64,000 bases of DNA from Mesostigma viride. Taxonomy: Eukaryota; Streptophyta; Mesostigmatophyceae; Mesostigmatales; Mesostigmataceae. This document shows positions 1-10,284 of this stretch, in pieces. Both the position numbers and the translations under genes were made by a program. The first letter of the stretch is position 1; each line of letters begins with the position of its first letter. The DNA lies in contig RPFO01000084.1 of assembly GCA_009746045.1 (NCBI GenBank), positions 1,486,618 through 1,550,617 on the forward strand, in the 5' to 3' direction. The notes beneath the pieces are model-generated. The model searched no databases and was not told where the DNA came from. It saw only the letters and a program-made list of their open reading frames with translations.

Positions 1-277
1 AGCATTAGAAATCAGCTGTGGCGATGCCACCTTGTATTGGCCGTTGGGAGCGATGATGCGATGAAGTATGAGAGGTTAGAGTAGGCATTTCGAGACAGAT
101 TTGTGGAGGATGGGGGCGGTATTTATGTAGTATTGGAAACGTGGTGGTTGGGAGCGTGGGTATGCCGGTTTAATGCGTCGATAGTCTGATCTCACCACGA
201 CTAGGTTCTGAAGTTGATTGCGTCGTTTCCCTTGTTCTCGGAATATGTTTTTGGATTTTCGGGATTAACACGAGCAG
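1..277 (+). other. Probable upstream intron of RPL32
   Basis: There is no recognisable coding sequence here. The segment precedes the first visible RPL32 exon and ends in an acceptor-like AG, so it is best read as intron, possibly with an undetected short exon. Confidence 0.5.
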
Positions 278-780
278 GAGAGCTGGCGGAGGCCGAAGGG
301 TATTGATTCATGTGTCCGTCGTAAATACAAGGGCCGAATTCGCATGCCCAACATTGGGTATGGCTCCAACAAGAAGACCCGTCACGTGCTGCCGAACGGC
401 TTCAAGAAGTTTGTCGTTCACAACCCAGCGGATCTGGAGATGCTCATGATGCACAACCGGTGAGTCAGTGGGATGATTTTTGAGCGCTGGGTTCGATCAT
501 ATCTGGAAATGCTGGGAGTTCTCGACTTATTTCATGTGTGGTCGGTTCGTTTGGGCTCTTGGTCGCTTCGCTTTGTTACTTGTTTGCTGACGCGGCGTCT
601 TGCCGGTTACTCTGGCGTGGTGAACGTCGTGATATGCACCGCATCTGCAGTGTTTTCTGCGGGGAGATTGCGCACAACGTGTCCACCCTTAAGAGGAAGG
701 CCATTGTTGAGCGTGCTGCTCAGCTCAACATTGCCCTGACCAACGGCAACGCTCGCCTGCGCAGCCAGGAGGATGAGTAA
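278..780 (+). CDS. RPL32: Ribosomal protein L32 (eL32), 3' part, two exons
   Basis: Structural protein of the cytosolic large ribosomal subunit. Two exons are visible: 278-459 (acceptor AG at 276-277, donor GTGAGT at 460) and 651-780 (acceptor CTGCAG, stop TAA 778-780). The joined frame reads [11 protein letters not shown], then [26 protein letters not shown] and LMMHNR, and after the splice [21 protein letters not shown] and finally RLRSQEDE. These are the conserved blocks of eL32 in the usual order up to its natural C-terminus. The exon 1/exon 2 phase is consistent (two bases plus one). The N-terminal part (roughly the first 40 residues of the family) lies in exons before position 278 or outside the window, and I could not place it in 1-277. 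Identity is near certain; the 5' exon limit rests on the AG at 276-277. Confidence 0.95.
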
Positions 781-955
781 AGGGCTTACCATTATATCTA
801 GCCATGTTAGTGGAAATGGGCCTCCAACAGCTGTGAGTTATCAGGCAGTGGACGAGATTGGATGGGACTGTCTATTTTTAGTCAACAGTAACGCAAGGGC
901 GAGGCGTATTGCCCTCATGTGCTATGAGCCAAGGGGCTCTTGAGTCATTTGCAGC

Positions 956-960
956 TGTAA
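956..960 (+). promoter_or_regulatory. TGTAA polyadenylation signal of RPL32
   Basis: TGTAA lies 176 bp after the RPL32 stop codon. TGTAA is the usual poly(A) signal of chlorophyte nuclear genes, so the transcript probably ends some 10-20 bases further on. The motif is short, and the call rests on its position behind a sure gene. Confidence 0.6.
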
Positions 961-975
961 ACTTGTGAATAAACT

Positions 976-2739
976 TATTTACTGCCCATCCTGCAAAGAT
1001 TGCCCCCTTTTGTTCGAGGTGAGTGATTGGGCTGAATGGCCCTCCTTGGGATGTGTTTCTTCCCGCCTGGCCATGCGTTTCCATTTAATGAGACAACCAT
1101 ATACAAACTGTGTTCGAGCATGGAATCTCGCTGTTGTTGATCATTCACATACCCATGTTTGTGTTTGTGTGATGTCACCTCCGGGGATTGGGTGCCTTTC
1201 ATTATCTGTGGCTTTCTCGGTGTTAATTGTTTGTTTTAAAATTGCTACCCCCCCACACCCGCCAGCCCTTCCTCTCCCCCTTCTTGGCTTGTAAAGTTTG
1301 TACCAATAACCTTAGTGGTCCCAAGGAAACCTTCCTGGTCTTTTCTCGTTCCTACGAGTCCTTATTGGTGGCGTGCATGCTCACCCAGCAAGATGGCCAT
1401 GTAGGTGTATGAACCCCGTGCCAATCCGTATGAACCTGTGTTAGCGCTTGTGGCCGTGATCTTGCTCAGTGGTATTGTATTGTATCTGAGGCCATGTCGG
1501 GCAGGAGGAGGCCTTGGCACGCAACTGTCTTTGCCTGTGTGGCAGGGCAGGGCATGTGATTAGCTTGTACAAAGTATGCTAGGTGGCGCCTGGCACCCTG
1601 CCCAAACTTGACGGTTGACATGTCAGCACTGATTTTCAGTGAGGCGGTCTTATGGATGGGTGATATCAGCACAGGTGTGTGGAGTGGCTGCACCTTGGCG
1701 GGAAGTAACTTGTTAACTTAACGTAACAACTTAACGTAACGTGTTACTGTTACGGTGTGTAACAACAAACGCACCTTGGTGCAGTGTGCGCCTAGTGTCG
1801 TGCGCGTAGATCTGGGCCAGGCGCTGTTGCCCGCAGCATCTGCCCTGGCAGTGTTGGTGGTGGAGCATCTGCCCTGGTGTTTGGGTGGCAGCGTTCGTAT
1901 GTGCTGTTTAGGTGCTGTTTGTGTGTGTTTGTGTGTGTGTGTGTGTGTCCTGCGAGGGGGATGCGACCATGTTGTGGTGGACTGCCAGTACAATATGTAT
2001 GTACTAATGTGTCAACCCCGTGGATAGGTGTTTCGGTAGATGATATTATCACGGGCATGCACGAGATGGGCGTAAGAAGACGCACGTCGCTGGGCATGTT
2101 ACACCCACATGCCATTGCTGATGTCTGTAGCTGTCCTTGGCTAGAGTCAACTGAGGAGTTGCTAGGGTATCCGTTTTGTGGTCTCGTGTATTTTCCACAT
2201 GTTTTGTTGTCGGTGCATGTATTTCCTGTCCAGGGCATCTTGCTTGTCGCCAGGCTAGTTGCTTGACATGCAATGTTCTGCAGGTTAGTTGCCGCCAGTT
2301 GGTCACCAAGGTATCAGTGGGACAATACACAGATGTTCAGCATTGGTTGCCTCAGTTGGGCATTTGAGTGTCACAACTGTGCTGGAGATGACATGCTTCA
2401 TCGTTCATTGATCAACCCGTGTTTTTTTACAATGCGATGTATCGCGTTGCAGGGTTAGAACGCGATGTATCGCGTTGTAATCTGACACGTCGCAGACACA
2501 CTAGATATGAGATTTTCGGTCTGAAACTCGGTGGACGGCCTCCTTCCATCCCGTAGAACTCAAGAAAAAATTCTGGTATTTTGGGGACTATTTTTGTGCA
2601 AACAAATATTAAAAAAAAATAAAATTATAACATGCCTCCGTTGGGAGATCATTAATTAATTAATTAGGAACATAACTCCGTTGGGAGTATATGTAGCACA
2701 TATTCTGATCTATGATTTATGATATAGCACATAGCCCAG
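976..2739. other. Intergenic, no gene seen
   Basis: No convincing ORF occurs here. Minor features are a GT-rich run near 1920-1950, a short duplicated palindromic motif (GCGATGTATCGC) at about 2443 and 2462, and from about 2600 an AT-rich tail that includes TTAATTAATTAA next to ACTCCGTTGGGAG. The same tail recurs beside the LINE copies at 6.8-6.9, 12.5-12.6 and 30.1 kb. Confidence 0.6.
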
Positions 2740-3233
2740 AGAAGGGGCATATGGCCTATCATACATTCTAAGCTACTTCCTGCAAGGGTGGGAATGTATA
2801 CGACCCTTGCTCTAGGTGCACCAGGGCACTTGCAGCCCCATGATGTTCAAGCTATGCCCAGCTTAGGGGGGAGCCTGTCATGGGGGGGAAGATCAGCATA
2901 GCTATACAAAAGCTAGGGCATGGCGTCTCAGCAGAGAGTTACTCCCTGCATGGGCATGGCATAATTAAATAAAGCTAGGCATCATCGATGCCTAGCCTTA
3001 TTTAGTAATGTTGTGCCCATGCAGGGAGTCACTCTCTGCTGAGAAGCCATGCCATAGCTCTTGTATAGCCATGATGATCTTCCCCCTCACAGGCATGCTC
3101 CCCCCTTACCCGGGCATAGCGTGATAGACCATGAGGGTGCGGGTGCCCTGGTGCACCTAGAGCAAGTGTTGTTTACATTCCCACCCTTGCAGGAAGTAGC
3201 TTAGAATGTATTATAGGCTCATATGCCCCTTCT
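2740..3233. repeat. 494-bp near-palindromic foldback element
   Basis: The left arm (from AGAAGGGGCATAT at 2740) and right arm (ending ATATGCCCCTTCT at 3233) are imperfect reverse complements over almost their whole length, about 245 bp each. They meet at CTAGGCATC-ATC-GATGCCTAG (2975-2995). It has no coding capacity. It resembles a foldback/MITE-type element. One diverged arm recurs alone at 12325-12541, so this is a dispersed family and not a chance palindrome. No target duplication could be fixed. Confidence 0.8.
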
Positions 3234-3558
3234 AGTGCCCCTTCTAGGCTCATATGCCCCTTCTGTGCTAGGTTTACGTTGGTAAAAGGTTTACGGTGCG
3301 CCGAGCTATGGATGCCGAGAATGCTCATAACTTTTGATTCCGGGCATGAAATTTGGTCGGGTAAATTGCTACAGACTCGCTTTTTGATGACGAACACGCT
3401 GATCTAATTTTTGGCAGCCATCGCCAAGGATTTCGAAAGTTATCGCCGGCGGCCTGCCCAGCAGATATCGCTATTTTTCTGCACGTTATGGCGGCACCAC
3501 GCACGTGAGCCGTGCGCCTGCGCCCCCTGCCATCGTCTAGGTGCTATTAAACGTAGCC

Positions 3559-4734
3559 ATGGAGGCCCCCGCATCGTCTTCAGTTCTTGCTGCCGAGTCT
3601 CTCGAGGACAAACTTGCTGCAAACAAAATCGCCACCGACATTGCCGCGGCCAAGAAAGCCGCTAACAAGCGCACCAAGACTTCGGCAGCGACTTCGGAAG
3701 CAACGCCGATAGCGGTTGAAACCTCCTTGCCGGACTCCATTTCTTCCTCATTCTACATGCCAGACGCACGTTTGAGCCTGGACGACATCGCTGCCTTCCT
3801 TGGCTTCAGCGACGCCGAGGTGCGACGCGTGCTGCAGCTCCGCTACGAACACAACGCCCCGATTCGCCACCCTCGCACCGGCCAGGTTATGGACGCTCCT
3901 TCGGATACCATTGATGCTTTGGAGCCCAAGGATTGCCGTCTTGCATGTCTTATTTCGTGCTGCTCTGAACTTGTCGAGCTGCCGGCGACACCCATCGCCA
4001 GGCCAGCCCCCGCGACCGACACTACCGTGCCGCTGCAGGACCTCGCACAGTCTTTTACGACCGTGCAGGGCGACATTAAGGTCCTGAAGGAGACGATGCT
4101 GGAGCTGAAGAAAGCCATGGCAGCCCCTGCCAAAACTACCACGTTTGCCGATGTCACCGGCAAGCAATTGACCACCATCGTTCAACAGGCGGCCAAGTCT
4201 GCAGCTACCGCTGCGGTCACCCAGAATGAAGTGCAGCAACGCCAACGCAATATGGTAATCAAAGGCTTCCAGAAAGGCGCGGCAGCACAGGAGACAGCAC
4301 ACTCACTTGCCGAGGAGCTGCGCGGCCCAGCGTTTCTGGGGAAGCTGCAGCTCCAGAACCGTGTTGCCATTGAACGTGCCATTCGGCTGCCAGGCCCTCT
4401 GGGCCTGGTCGTCGTCACCATGGCCTCCATGCACGACAAACGCCTCGTGCTGGGAGCACGTCGTCTGCTCCAACGCGGTGACTTCAGCCTCGACGAGGAC
4501 TACACGACGGCTCAACTGAAGGCGAGGAGCGCGGTGTGGAACAGCACCATCGTCCAGGAGACCAAGAAGCAAGAGACCAAGGGTAAGCGCATTAAGTTGC
4601 GTCTGCTTCAGGATGGCTCCTTTGCAGCATTCTTTGATGGGCACAGGATTACAGGTGTTCCGATTAACACCCCCGGAGCGGAGTCTCGTCAGGCGTCTAG
4701 CCAGAAGGGTGCTGCCTCTGTTGGTAGACAGTAG
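3559..4734 (+). CDS. LINE ORF1 protein (RNA-binding chaperone-like)
   Basis: 391-codon ORF from ATG 3559. An upstream in-frame GTG at 3541 exists but is not a likely eukaryotic start. Residues ~60-120 form an unidentified globular segment, and ~150-185 are heptad-like and probably coiled coil (DIKVLKETMLELKKAM). Residues ~225-370 read QRNMVIKGF, then AIERAIRLPG, LGLVVVTMAS, DKRLVLGARR and FSLDEDYTTAQ. This matches the RRM plus C-terminal-domain organisation of L1-type ORF1 proteins, where it serves single-stranded nucleic-acid binding in the retrotransposon RNP. It lies 75 bp before ORF2. Related, damaged ORF1 copies are at 7026-7162, 8010-8290 and 10285-11456. This is the only intact LINE ORF in the window. 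Confidence 0.75.
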   Translation: MEAPASSSVLAAESLEDKLAANKIATDIAAAKKAANKRTKTSAATSEATPIAVETSLPDSISSSFYMPDARLSLDDIAAFLGFSDAEVRRVLQLRYEHNAPIRHPRTGQVMDAPSDTIDALEPKDCRLACLISCCSELVELPATPIARPAPATDTTVPLQDLAQSFTTVQGDIKVLKETMLELKKAMAAPAKTTTFADVTGKQLTTIVQQAAKSAATAAVTQNEVQQRQRNMVIKGFQKGAAAQETAHSLAEELRGPAFLGKLQLQNRVAIERAIRLPGPLGLVVVTMASMHDKRLVLGARRLLQRGDFSLDEDYTTAQLKARSAVWNSTIVQETKKQETKGKRIKLRLLQDGSFAAFFDGHRITGVPINTPGAESRQASSQKGAASVGRQ

Positions 4735-4808
4735 GTAGACAACCTTCCTCGTCGGCTCGCGGCTAACAGGCTTCGGGGACAGCCTCTAAATAGTCCCGTT
4801 CCACTACC

Positions 4809-6329
4809 ATGCATCGACCTAACAGTCGACTGAGACACATGGTGGTGCCGGTATCTCGGGCCAGAACGACAGCTCTCAGCAGCAAGATTAGCAACACCCA
4901 ACGCATGCTAGATTTCCTACGCCTCTGCGTTGCGCAAGCATCCCCGAATACCCAGAGCAGGCGGCAGGCTCGCATCCTACGCCTGCAGGACAAAATAAAT
5001 GCGATGAAAAGCACTATTTCCACCGCTTCCCTTCCCCCCTCCGTTCCACCCCCACCTCCATTCCCCGCCGCACCCACCCCCATCACCCATCGTCGTTCTC
5101 CCCTGGTGGGCCAGCAGGCATCCTTGGCCCTTGCCACTTTTAACACCCGCACATTGCTAGATGACGACCATAGCTGCCGGATCGAGGAGCTAGTCGCATT
5201 TTGCATTGAGCATCGTGTATCTATATTAGGCGTCCAGGAACACCGCCGCACGGTGCCACTTGGCCTGGTGAGCACTGCTCGCTTGGCGGGTGGCTGGCGG
5301 TTTTACTTCGCTGGCAGCGGTACGTCTGGCCAAGGTGGTGTTGGTCTTTTGTGTTCGCCGCTGGCAGTTGCTAGCCTCAGCACGCTTAAGTTTCTAACCC
5401 CACGCCTTATGGTAGCACATTTCACCTCTGTCGAGGGGCGGTCTAAACACCACCTCACGGTGGGGGTGGGCTACGCACCCCACAGTGGTCTACCTGATTC
5501 GGCCCGTGAGGAGTTCTTCGAATCTTTGCATGACCTTGAGAGGGTCACTCCGGCCCGCCACTTTTTGGTTATGCTGCTCGACGCCAATGCCACGCTCCCC
5601 GTGGGCACTGCTGGCAGTCGCTTTGCGCCTGCTGACACGGAAGCTAACGCCAATACTCCCCTTTTCTCTGCCTTTTTGCGGGATAGCGGGATGGTTGCTG
5701 TCAACTGTCAATTCCAACGTCCCTCACAGGACTTGGTCACTTTTCGTGGCCCTAACGGCCGTCAGGCCTGTCTGGACTATGTGGTGGTACGGCAGCCCAG
5801 GTGTACCTCGGTTCTGGACGCCCGAGTGTTTGACACGCCCACGGTGTGCTCTGACCACCGGTTGGTGCGCGCGACCCTTCGGCTCCGGTTCCACGTCCCC
5901 ACGCGCCGCGCCACAGTGGTCCGCCCTGACTGGTCTGCTCTACGTCCGGTCAAGGGAGATCCTGAGGACTGGACGGACGCCGAGCACGAGCGGAACTGGT
6001 GCCGACGGAAGTACCTGTCGGCACTGGACGCCCGGGCGGACGTCGACAAGCTGGACAATGGTGCCCCCAACGCAGCCGTTTTTGCGGGCTTTGCGGCCCG
6101 TGCCCCGTTGCTGGCGGCCCGGCACCTGCCGGTCATGCCCCGCCGCCGCCCCGGCCCGCTCTACCGCCAGGACCCCAAGGTCTTGGCCGCCCGGCACCGC
6201 CTCAAGCGTAACCGGGACCCGCTGCAGAAACCATCGCTCAAGGCCGCCCTTGTGGAGGCCTACGCGCACGCTCAGGACGCGGAGGCGGCCCAGTGCATCG
6301 CGGATGCCAAGGCCTGCCAGGCCCGCTAG
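4809..6329 (+). pseudogene. LINE ORF2, APE endonuclease half, truncated
   Basis: 506 codons from ATG 4809. Residues ~110-360 are an apurinic-type endonuclease (EEP superfamily). TFNTRTL (~111), the QEH glutamate (~142), LLDANATLP with the D-x-N pair (~257) and SDHR (~347) are the catalytic landmarks; this enzyme nicks target DNA for target-primed reverse transcription. The linker to RT follows (basic and proline-rich, ~390-500). The frame then stops at TAG 6327-6329, precisely where the sequence jumps to the far 3' part of ORF2. The RT palm is therefore absent and the protein cannot be an autonomous replicase. Confidence 0.85.
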
Positions 6330-6678
6330 GCAGCGTAGGATAGCATTTGTAGGACACCTTGCCCGCACTAGCCAGGTCGACACCACCCTTGGTCTGGCCG
6401 GCCCCCTGTGGCTTGGCCAGCCAGGGCGGCATATTCTGACCTGGCCTGGCCCCGCGGACATTCCCAAAAGGGTAGGGAAACCTGTCACCAACTACGTTCA
6501 GATGTTGCTGGACGACCTAGTGGTCCCAGCCCAGTTTGAGCACCGCATACACTCTCTCTCCCGTCTTTGGACTGTCATGCAGGACAAGACGCGGTGGAAG
6601 AAGATTGTCAAGGCGCACACGCCCGACCCTGTGGGCAAGCCACCTCCCCCCAAGCGGAGGAGGCGTTTTGATGAGTAG
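6330..6678 (+). pseudogene. LINE ORF2 C-terminal end, out of frame
   Basis: Reads QRRIAFVGHLARTSQVDT, then GRHILTWPGP and HTPDPVGKPPPPKRRRR, ending at TAG 6676-6678. Fragments of the same C-terminus occur at 8402-8760 (minus) and 13139-13365. The junction with the endonuclease part lies in TAGGCAGCGTAGG (about 6327), a stretch also present in the undeleted copy (minus strand near 8750), so the deletion breakpoint is well located. Confidence 0.85.
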
Positions 6679-6800
6679 TGTAGTTAGGATTTTCTAGATA
6701 GCCTAGCGTTAGTATAGTTCGACCACGCGGCTTCCTCCACCCCATCCATCATGGAATATGTGCTACATGACCTCCCCACGGAGGCATGTTATAATTTAAT

Positions 6801-7025
6801 TTAATTTAATTTTTAATGCCCCTTCTCAGGGCTATGTGCTACATATACTCCCAACGGAGTTATGTTCCTAATTAATTAATTAATTAATCATCGGGAGGGT
6901 GGCTCATCATAGGCACACATGTACATGACTAAAAATGCTAGGCCTCAGCTGGTATAGTGCCTGTAGTAGGCGGGCATGTACAAGGCCACTGTCTAACTAT
7001 TCTACACTACTGCTACTGTATTCCC
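6801..7025. repeat. LINE/foldback-type 3' tail with (AATT)n
   Basis: Contains GCCCCTTCTCAGGG, the ACTCCCAACGGAGT motif and a TTAATTAATTAA run. It is the reverse complement of the tail at 2640-2750. No coding sequence is seen. Confidence 0.5.
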
Positions 7026-7162
7026 CTAGGCTGGGGCTTCTGGGGTCGCTGGGGCCGCGGGGGTCGAGGGGGTCGCGTGCCAGGGCTTGTGGCCGACGTA
7101 GATGGCCGCCCCCTTCCAGTACACCGGCTGGCCCGCCTTGGTCTGCCGGAGCTGGAGGTCAA
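7026..7162 (-). pseudogene. LINE ORF1 C-terminal fragment
   Basis: The minus strand reads LQLRQTKAGQPVYWKGAAIY, then VGHKPWHATP, ending PEAPA and TAG. It aligns with the end of the ORF1 at 11340-11456 (LQLRQSARGKPVYWRGAVIH). Only the last ~45 codons remain. They are bounded by a TTAATTAA run at 7160 and a TAG at 7026-7028. Confidence 0.7.
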
Positions 7163-7337
7163 TTAATTAATTAATTAGACTCGTGCTCCCGTTGGGGAGT
7201 CACGGAGCATTAACCCCGATGGATGGATGGATGGGTGCAAACAGTCCTACCGGTCTAATCGATCTACATCAGCTACCTACTACATCTATCTAACAGCATT
7301 CTAACTACAACATCTATCTAGACAGCCTCACGCTGCC

Positions 7338-8290
7338 CTAGGGGAGCTGTCTGGCGTGCCTCCCACGGGATTGCACACGCGGGCGCTTCCCCACTGGGGG
7401 GGGCTCGTTGTCCTCTATGACCTGGGCCCACTTGGCCTTGTCCATCATCTTCTTCCAAATCACGGAGAGGCCTAGGCCCCCCATGTCCTCTACTAGCTGT
7501 TCTTTGAAGGTGCGGGCCTTGCGGCGTCTAACATCACTGGGCCCGGCCCACGTCAGGAGGTGCCGGCCAGGCTGGGCTGGTCGCAGTCCTGCGGGGGGGC
7601 CACGTGAGGTGTCTACCTGGTTGGTGCGAGCTAGGTGCCCTACTAGCTGCAGGCGTCGCTGCTTAATGGTGCTGGTGATATATGGCATGCCCTGGTACAG
7701 GTCCTCATTGCGGACATGAGCAGCATATCCTACTCTGAAAGTGGAACGCAGCATGTTGGTGACCGCGCCGTCCAGCTTGCGGGCCAGGTCGGCGGTGAGG
7801 GTCCACGTCTCGGCCCCATACGTGAGAACAGGAAGGACGAGGACCTTGAACAGGTCCTGTTTCTCGATCTTGCCCAGGGGCTTGCGCCACAGGGCCCGGT
7901 ACTGGCGTAAAGCGTGCCAGGCGAGGGAGATGCGATGGTCCACATCAACCTCGCAGCTGGGGAGCAGGCTGCCCAGCAGCTTGACGCGGTCCCGATACAG
8001 GACTTGAGAGCTGGAGGTAGGTCGGCCATAGCTCCCGTCGCCGTTGTTGCTGCGCCAGGGTCAAGTCGTCGTCCACGGTGAAGGGAGTCTTCTCGAGCCG
8101 CTTGCGGCGTCGGAGAAACGAAATCTTGTCCGCTGGGCTCTCAAAGATGAGAAGAAGCGGAGGCGCCCCTGCCTTACCCCGCGCGCGGGGGAGGCGGTGG
8201 GCGGTCAGCTTAATCTCACCAAGAAGGCCCATGCGTGCAAGGATTTTGCTCTCAAACGCACGTGCAAGCTTCTCGGAATTCTCACCTTCC
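7338..8290 (-). pseudogene. Family-B LINE remnant: ORF1 end fused to ORF2 end
   Basis: Reading on the minus strand, 8290-~8010 is ORF1 (LARAFESKILARMGLLGEIK, then LPRARGKAGAPP, DDDLTLAQQQRRRELWPTYL). At ~8010 it jumps into late ORF2 (RVKLLGSLLP, LPVLTYGAETWTLTADLA, QLVGHLARTNQVDT), ending at ~7338. Everything from the end of ORF1 through the endonuclease and RT is missing, and the two parts are in different frames. The 3' tail (7160-7330: GGATGGATGGATGGG, CTCCCGTTGGGGAG, TTAATTAATTAA) matches the tail of the LINE ending at ~30150. The 5' end abuts the 3' tail of the neighbouring family-A copy. The apparent N-terminus MCYMISQ is translated from that tail. Confidence 0.8.
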
Positions 8291-8401
8291 TCCTGGGAGA
8301 TCATGTAGCACATATTCCAGGATGGATGGGTGGGGTGGAGGAAGCCGCATAATCGAACTATCCTAACTCTAAGCTATCTAGTCTAGAAAATCCTAACTAC
8401 A

Positions 8402-9128
8402 CTACTCATCAAAACGCCTCCTCCTCTTGGGGGGAGGGGGCTTGCCCACAGGGTCGGGCGTGTGCGCCTTGACAATCTTCTGCCACCGCGTCTTGTCCTG
8501 CATGGCAGTCCAAAGACGGGAGAGAGAGTGGATGCGGTTCTCAAACTGGGCTGGGACCACTAGGTCGTCCAGCAACATCTGGATGTAGTTCGTGACAGGT
8601 TTCCCTACCCTTTTGGGAATGCCCTTGGGGCCAGGCCAGGTCAGAATGTGTCGCCCTTGCTTCGCCAAGCCGCTGGGGGCCGGCCAGACCAAGGGCGGTG
8701 TCGACCTGGCTGGTGCGAGCAAGGTGTCCTACAAATGCTATCCTACGCTGCCTAATCTCATCCGAAATACGAGGCATACCATGATACAAAGACTCTAATG
8801 ACGGGCGCTTGGAAAACCCTACGTTAAGGACCTGTCGGAGCATCCTGTAAACCGTGCCGTTGAGCCTAGCTGCCAGTTTGGGTGTGATGGTCCACGCCTC
8901 GGCGCCATACGTGAGCACCGTGAGGACGAGGACCTTGAAGAGCATGCGCTTGCGGTGCTCGCCCAGGCCCTTCGAGCGCCAGTAGGTGTTGAGCGAACGG
9001 AGCCTGGCCCAGGCCAGGCCGATGCGGGTGTCCACATCGTCTGCAGTGTCAGGAAGCCAGCTCCCCAACAGCTTGAAGCGATCGCGGAACGGGACCTCCG
9101 TCCCGTCGAGCAGGCGCGGCAGCGGGCC
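8402..9128 (-). pseudogene. LINE ORF2 post-RT region
   Basis: Continuation of the RT fragment after the inserted element: PLPRLLDGTEV, FRDRFKLLGSWLPDTADDVD, VLTVLTYGAEAWTITPKLA and RQRRIAFVGHLARTSQVDTA. A frameshift near 8700 then moves to the frame of GRHILTWPGPKGIPKRVGK, ending KRRRRFDE and stop. It is degenerate and non-functional. Confidence 0.85.
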
Positions 9129-9134
9129 GGGCCC

Positions 9135-9628
9135 GCTTCAAATGTTCCGCCGTCCAAGCCAAGTGTGTGACACTTTTTCGCTATTTTCGCAAAAAAAAAA
9201 GTAAAATTTCGCACGAGTTCGCGTGATTTTCGCGTGATTTTCGCAAAATTTTCACACATTTTCGCACGATTTCGCACGATTTCGCACAATTTTGCATGAT
9301 TTCGCACGATTTCGCATGGATTTCAACCAAGGGTCGTTTTGGGGAGTAACGTTTGACAAAATTTCGCATGAATTCACACACGTTGTGCACATCAAAATTT
9401 TTTACCGTCGACATTTTTCACATGAAATTTTGCACGATTTCAGCAAATTTCGCACAATTTCGCACGATTTCAGCAAATTTCACACAATTTCAGCAAATTT
9501 CGCACAATTTCAGCAAATTTCGCACAATTTCGCACGATTTCGCACGACGAATCACTCTGCAGAGTGACGATCGTCGAAAAAGTCCAAAAAACGACAAAAA
9601 GTGTCACACTTTTCGGAACATTTGAAGT
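9135..9628. mobile_element. 494-bp non-autonomous TIR element with 6-bp target duplication
   Basis: The ends are inverted repeats: GCTTCAAATGTTCCG at 9135 and CGGAACATTTGAAGT ending at 9628, with a second matched block (GTGTGACACTTTTT) just inside. GGGCCC lies directly on both sides (9129-9134, 9629-9634), as a target-site duplication would. The interior has no gene; it is a degenerate array of TTTCGCACGATTTCGCA-like units. Removing the element rejoins the LINE sequence on either side, which confirms it is an insertion. A relative with different outer arms is at 61108-61576. Confidence 0.8.
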
Positions 9629-9634
9629 GGGCCC

Positions 9635-10126
9635 GGCCAGCGGTGGTGTACTGGAGGCCCCAATCACCATCGCCTCAGTTTTGACACTAATCTCCAACCC
9701 CACCGCCCGCGCCTCCAGGCCCAGACACTGGTCCAGCCAGGTCTGAATGTGCTCGGGGCTCGCGATGAGGGTGGTGTCATCCGCATAAATCAGGTCGGCA
9801 AGGCGTTAACCAGGTCTAACCCCGCCGTGCTCTGTCTCGTTAAGGATGTCCAAGCCTGGCTCGAACCCCTTAAGAGCAGTAAAGTGCGCACGTGCCCGGC
9901 GCATGACGTGATCCACGACAATAATGAACAGGTATGGGGACAGGACACAACCTTGCCACACCCCGTGGTGAAGGGGGAATGGTGGGGTGGTGCCTTCCGC
10001 AGTCCGCACTACTGCCTGTGAGCCCTCATACAGTCGGCGAATGGCAGCAATAAACGCAGGTGGTACCCGATCCAGAGCTAGGATGGCCCAAAGAGCCTCC
10101 CAGAGAACCGTGTCAAAGGCCTGCAA
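9635..10126 (-). pseudogene. LINE reverse transcriptase fragment
   Basis: Reads AFDTVLWEALWAIL (palm motif A, with catalytic Asp), GVWQGCVLSPYLFIIVVDHV (motif B region) and LIYADDTTLI (motif C, YADD), with a frame break near 9800-9820. It then runs QTWLDQCLGLEARAVGLEIS and TPPLAGP up to the insertion point. It is homologous to the RT at 28500-29238. Confidence 0.85.
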
Positions 10127-10127
10127 A

Positions 10128-10284
10128 CAAATATGTACCGCTGAAATCAGGCATTTTCACGGGATGAAGGTGAAGACGGTGGCGATGGCGGCATGTAGAT
10201 CTCGCCAGTTTTCGCGTGAATTTTAGTGGCTGTTGGGTGGCACGACCATTAAATTAAATTAAGTTATAACTTGACTCCGTATAA
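10128..10284. other. Short spacer with a LINE-type tail
   Basis: Contains ATTAAATTAAATTAAG and TATAACTTGACTCCGT, the reverse complement of the family-A 3' tail. No gene. Confidence 0.4.

Larger units (their letters stand above)
3250..6800 (+). mobile_element. Family-A APE-type LINE with its reverse transcriptase deleted
   Basis: Non-LTR retrotransposon copy containing an intact ORF1 (3559-4734), the endonuclease half of ORF2 (4809-6329), then directly the last ~115 codons of ORF2 (6330-6678) in another frame, followed by a 3' UTR. The whole RT domain is missing between these two parts. The 3' UTR (6679-6800) ends in CACGGAGGCATG plus an AATTT-rich tail, and the same 3' end is found at 8290-8400 (minus) and 12640-12840. 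The 5' boundary is approximate. Confidence 0.85.
8291..10127 (-). mobile_element. 5'-truncated family-A LINE, split by a TIR element
   Basis: Minus-strand LINE copy. The RT part lies at 10126-9635, an unrelated 494-bp element at 9135-9628, then the post-RT part down to 8402 and a 3' UTR to ~8290 ending in TGCTACATGATCTCCC. It begins inside the RT domain (QAFDTVLWEALWAIL), so more than half of ORF2 is missing. Confidence 0.85.
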
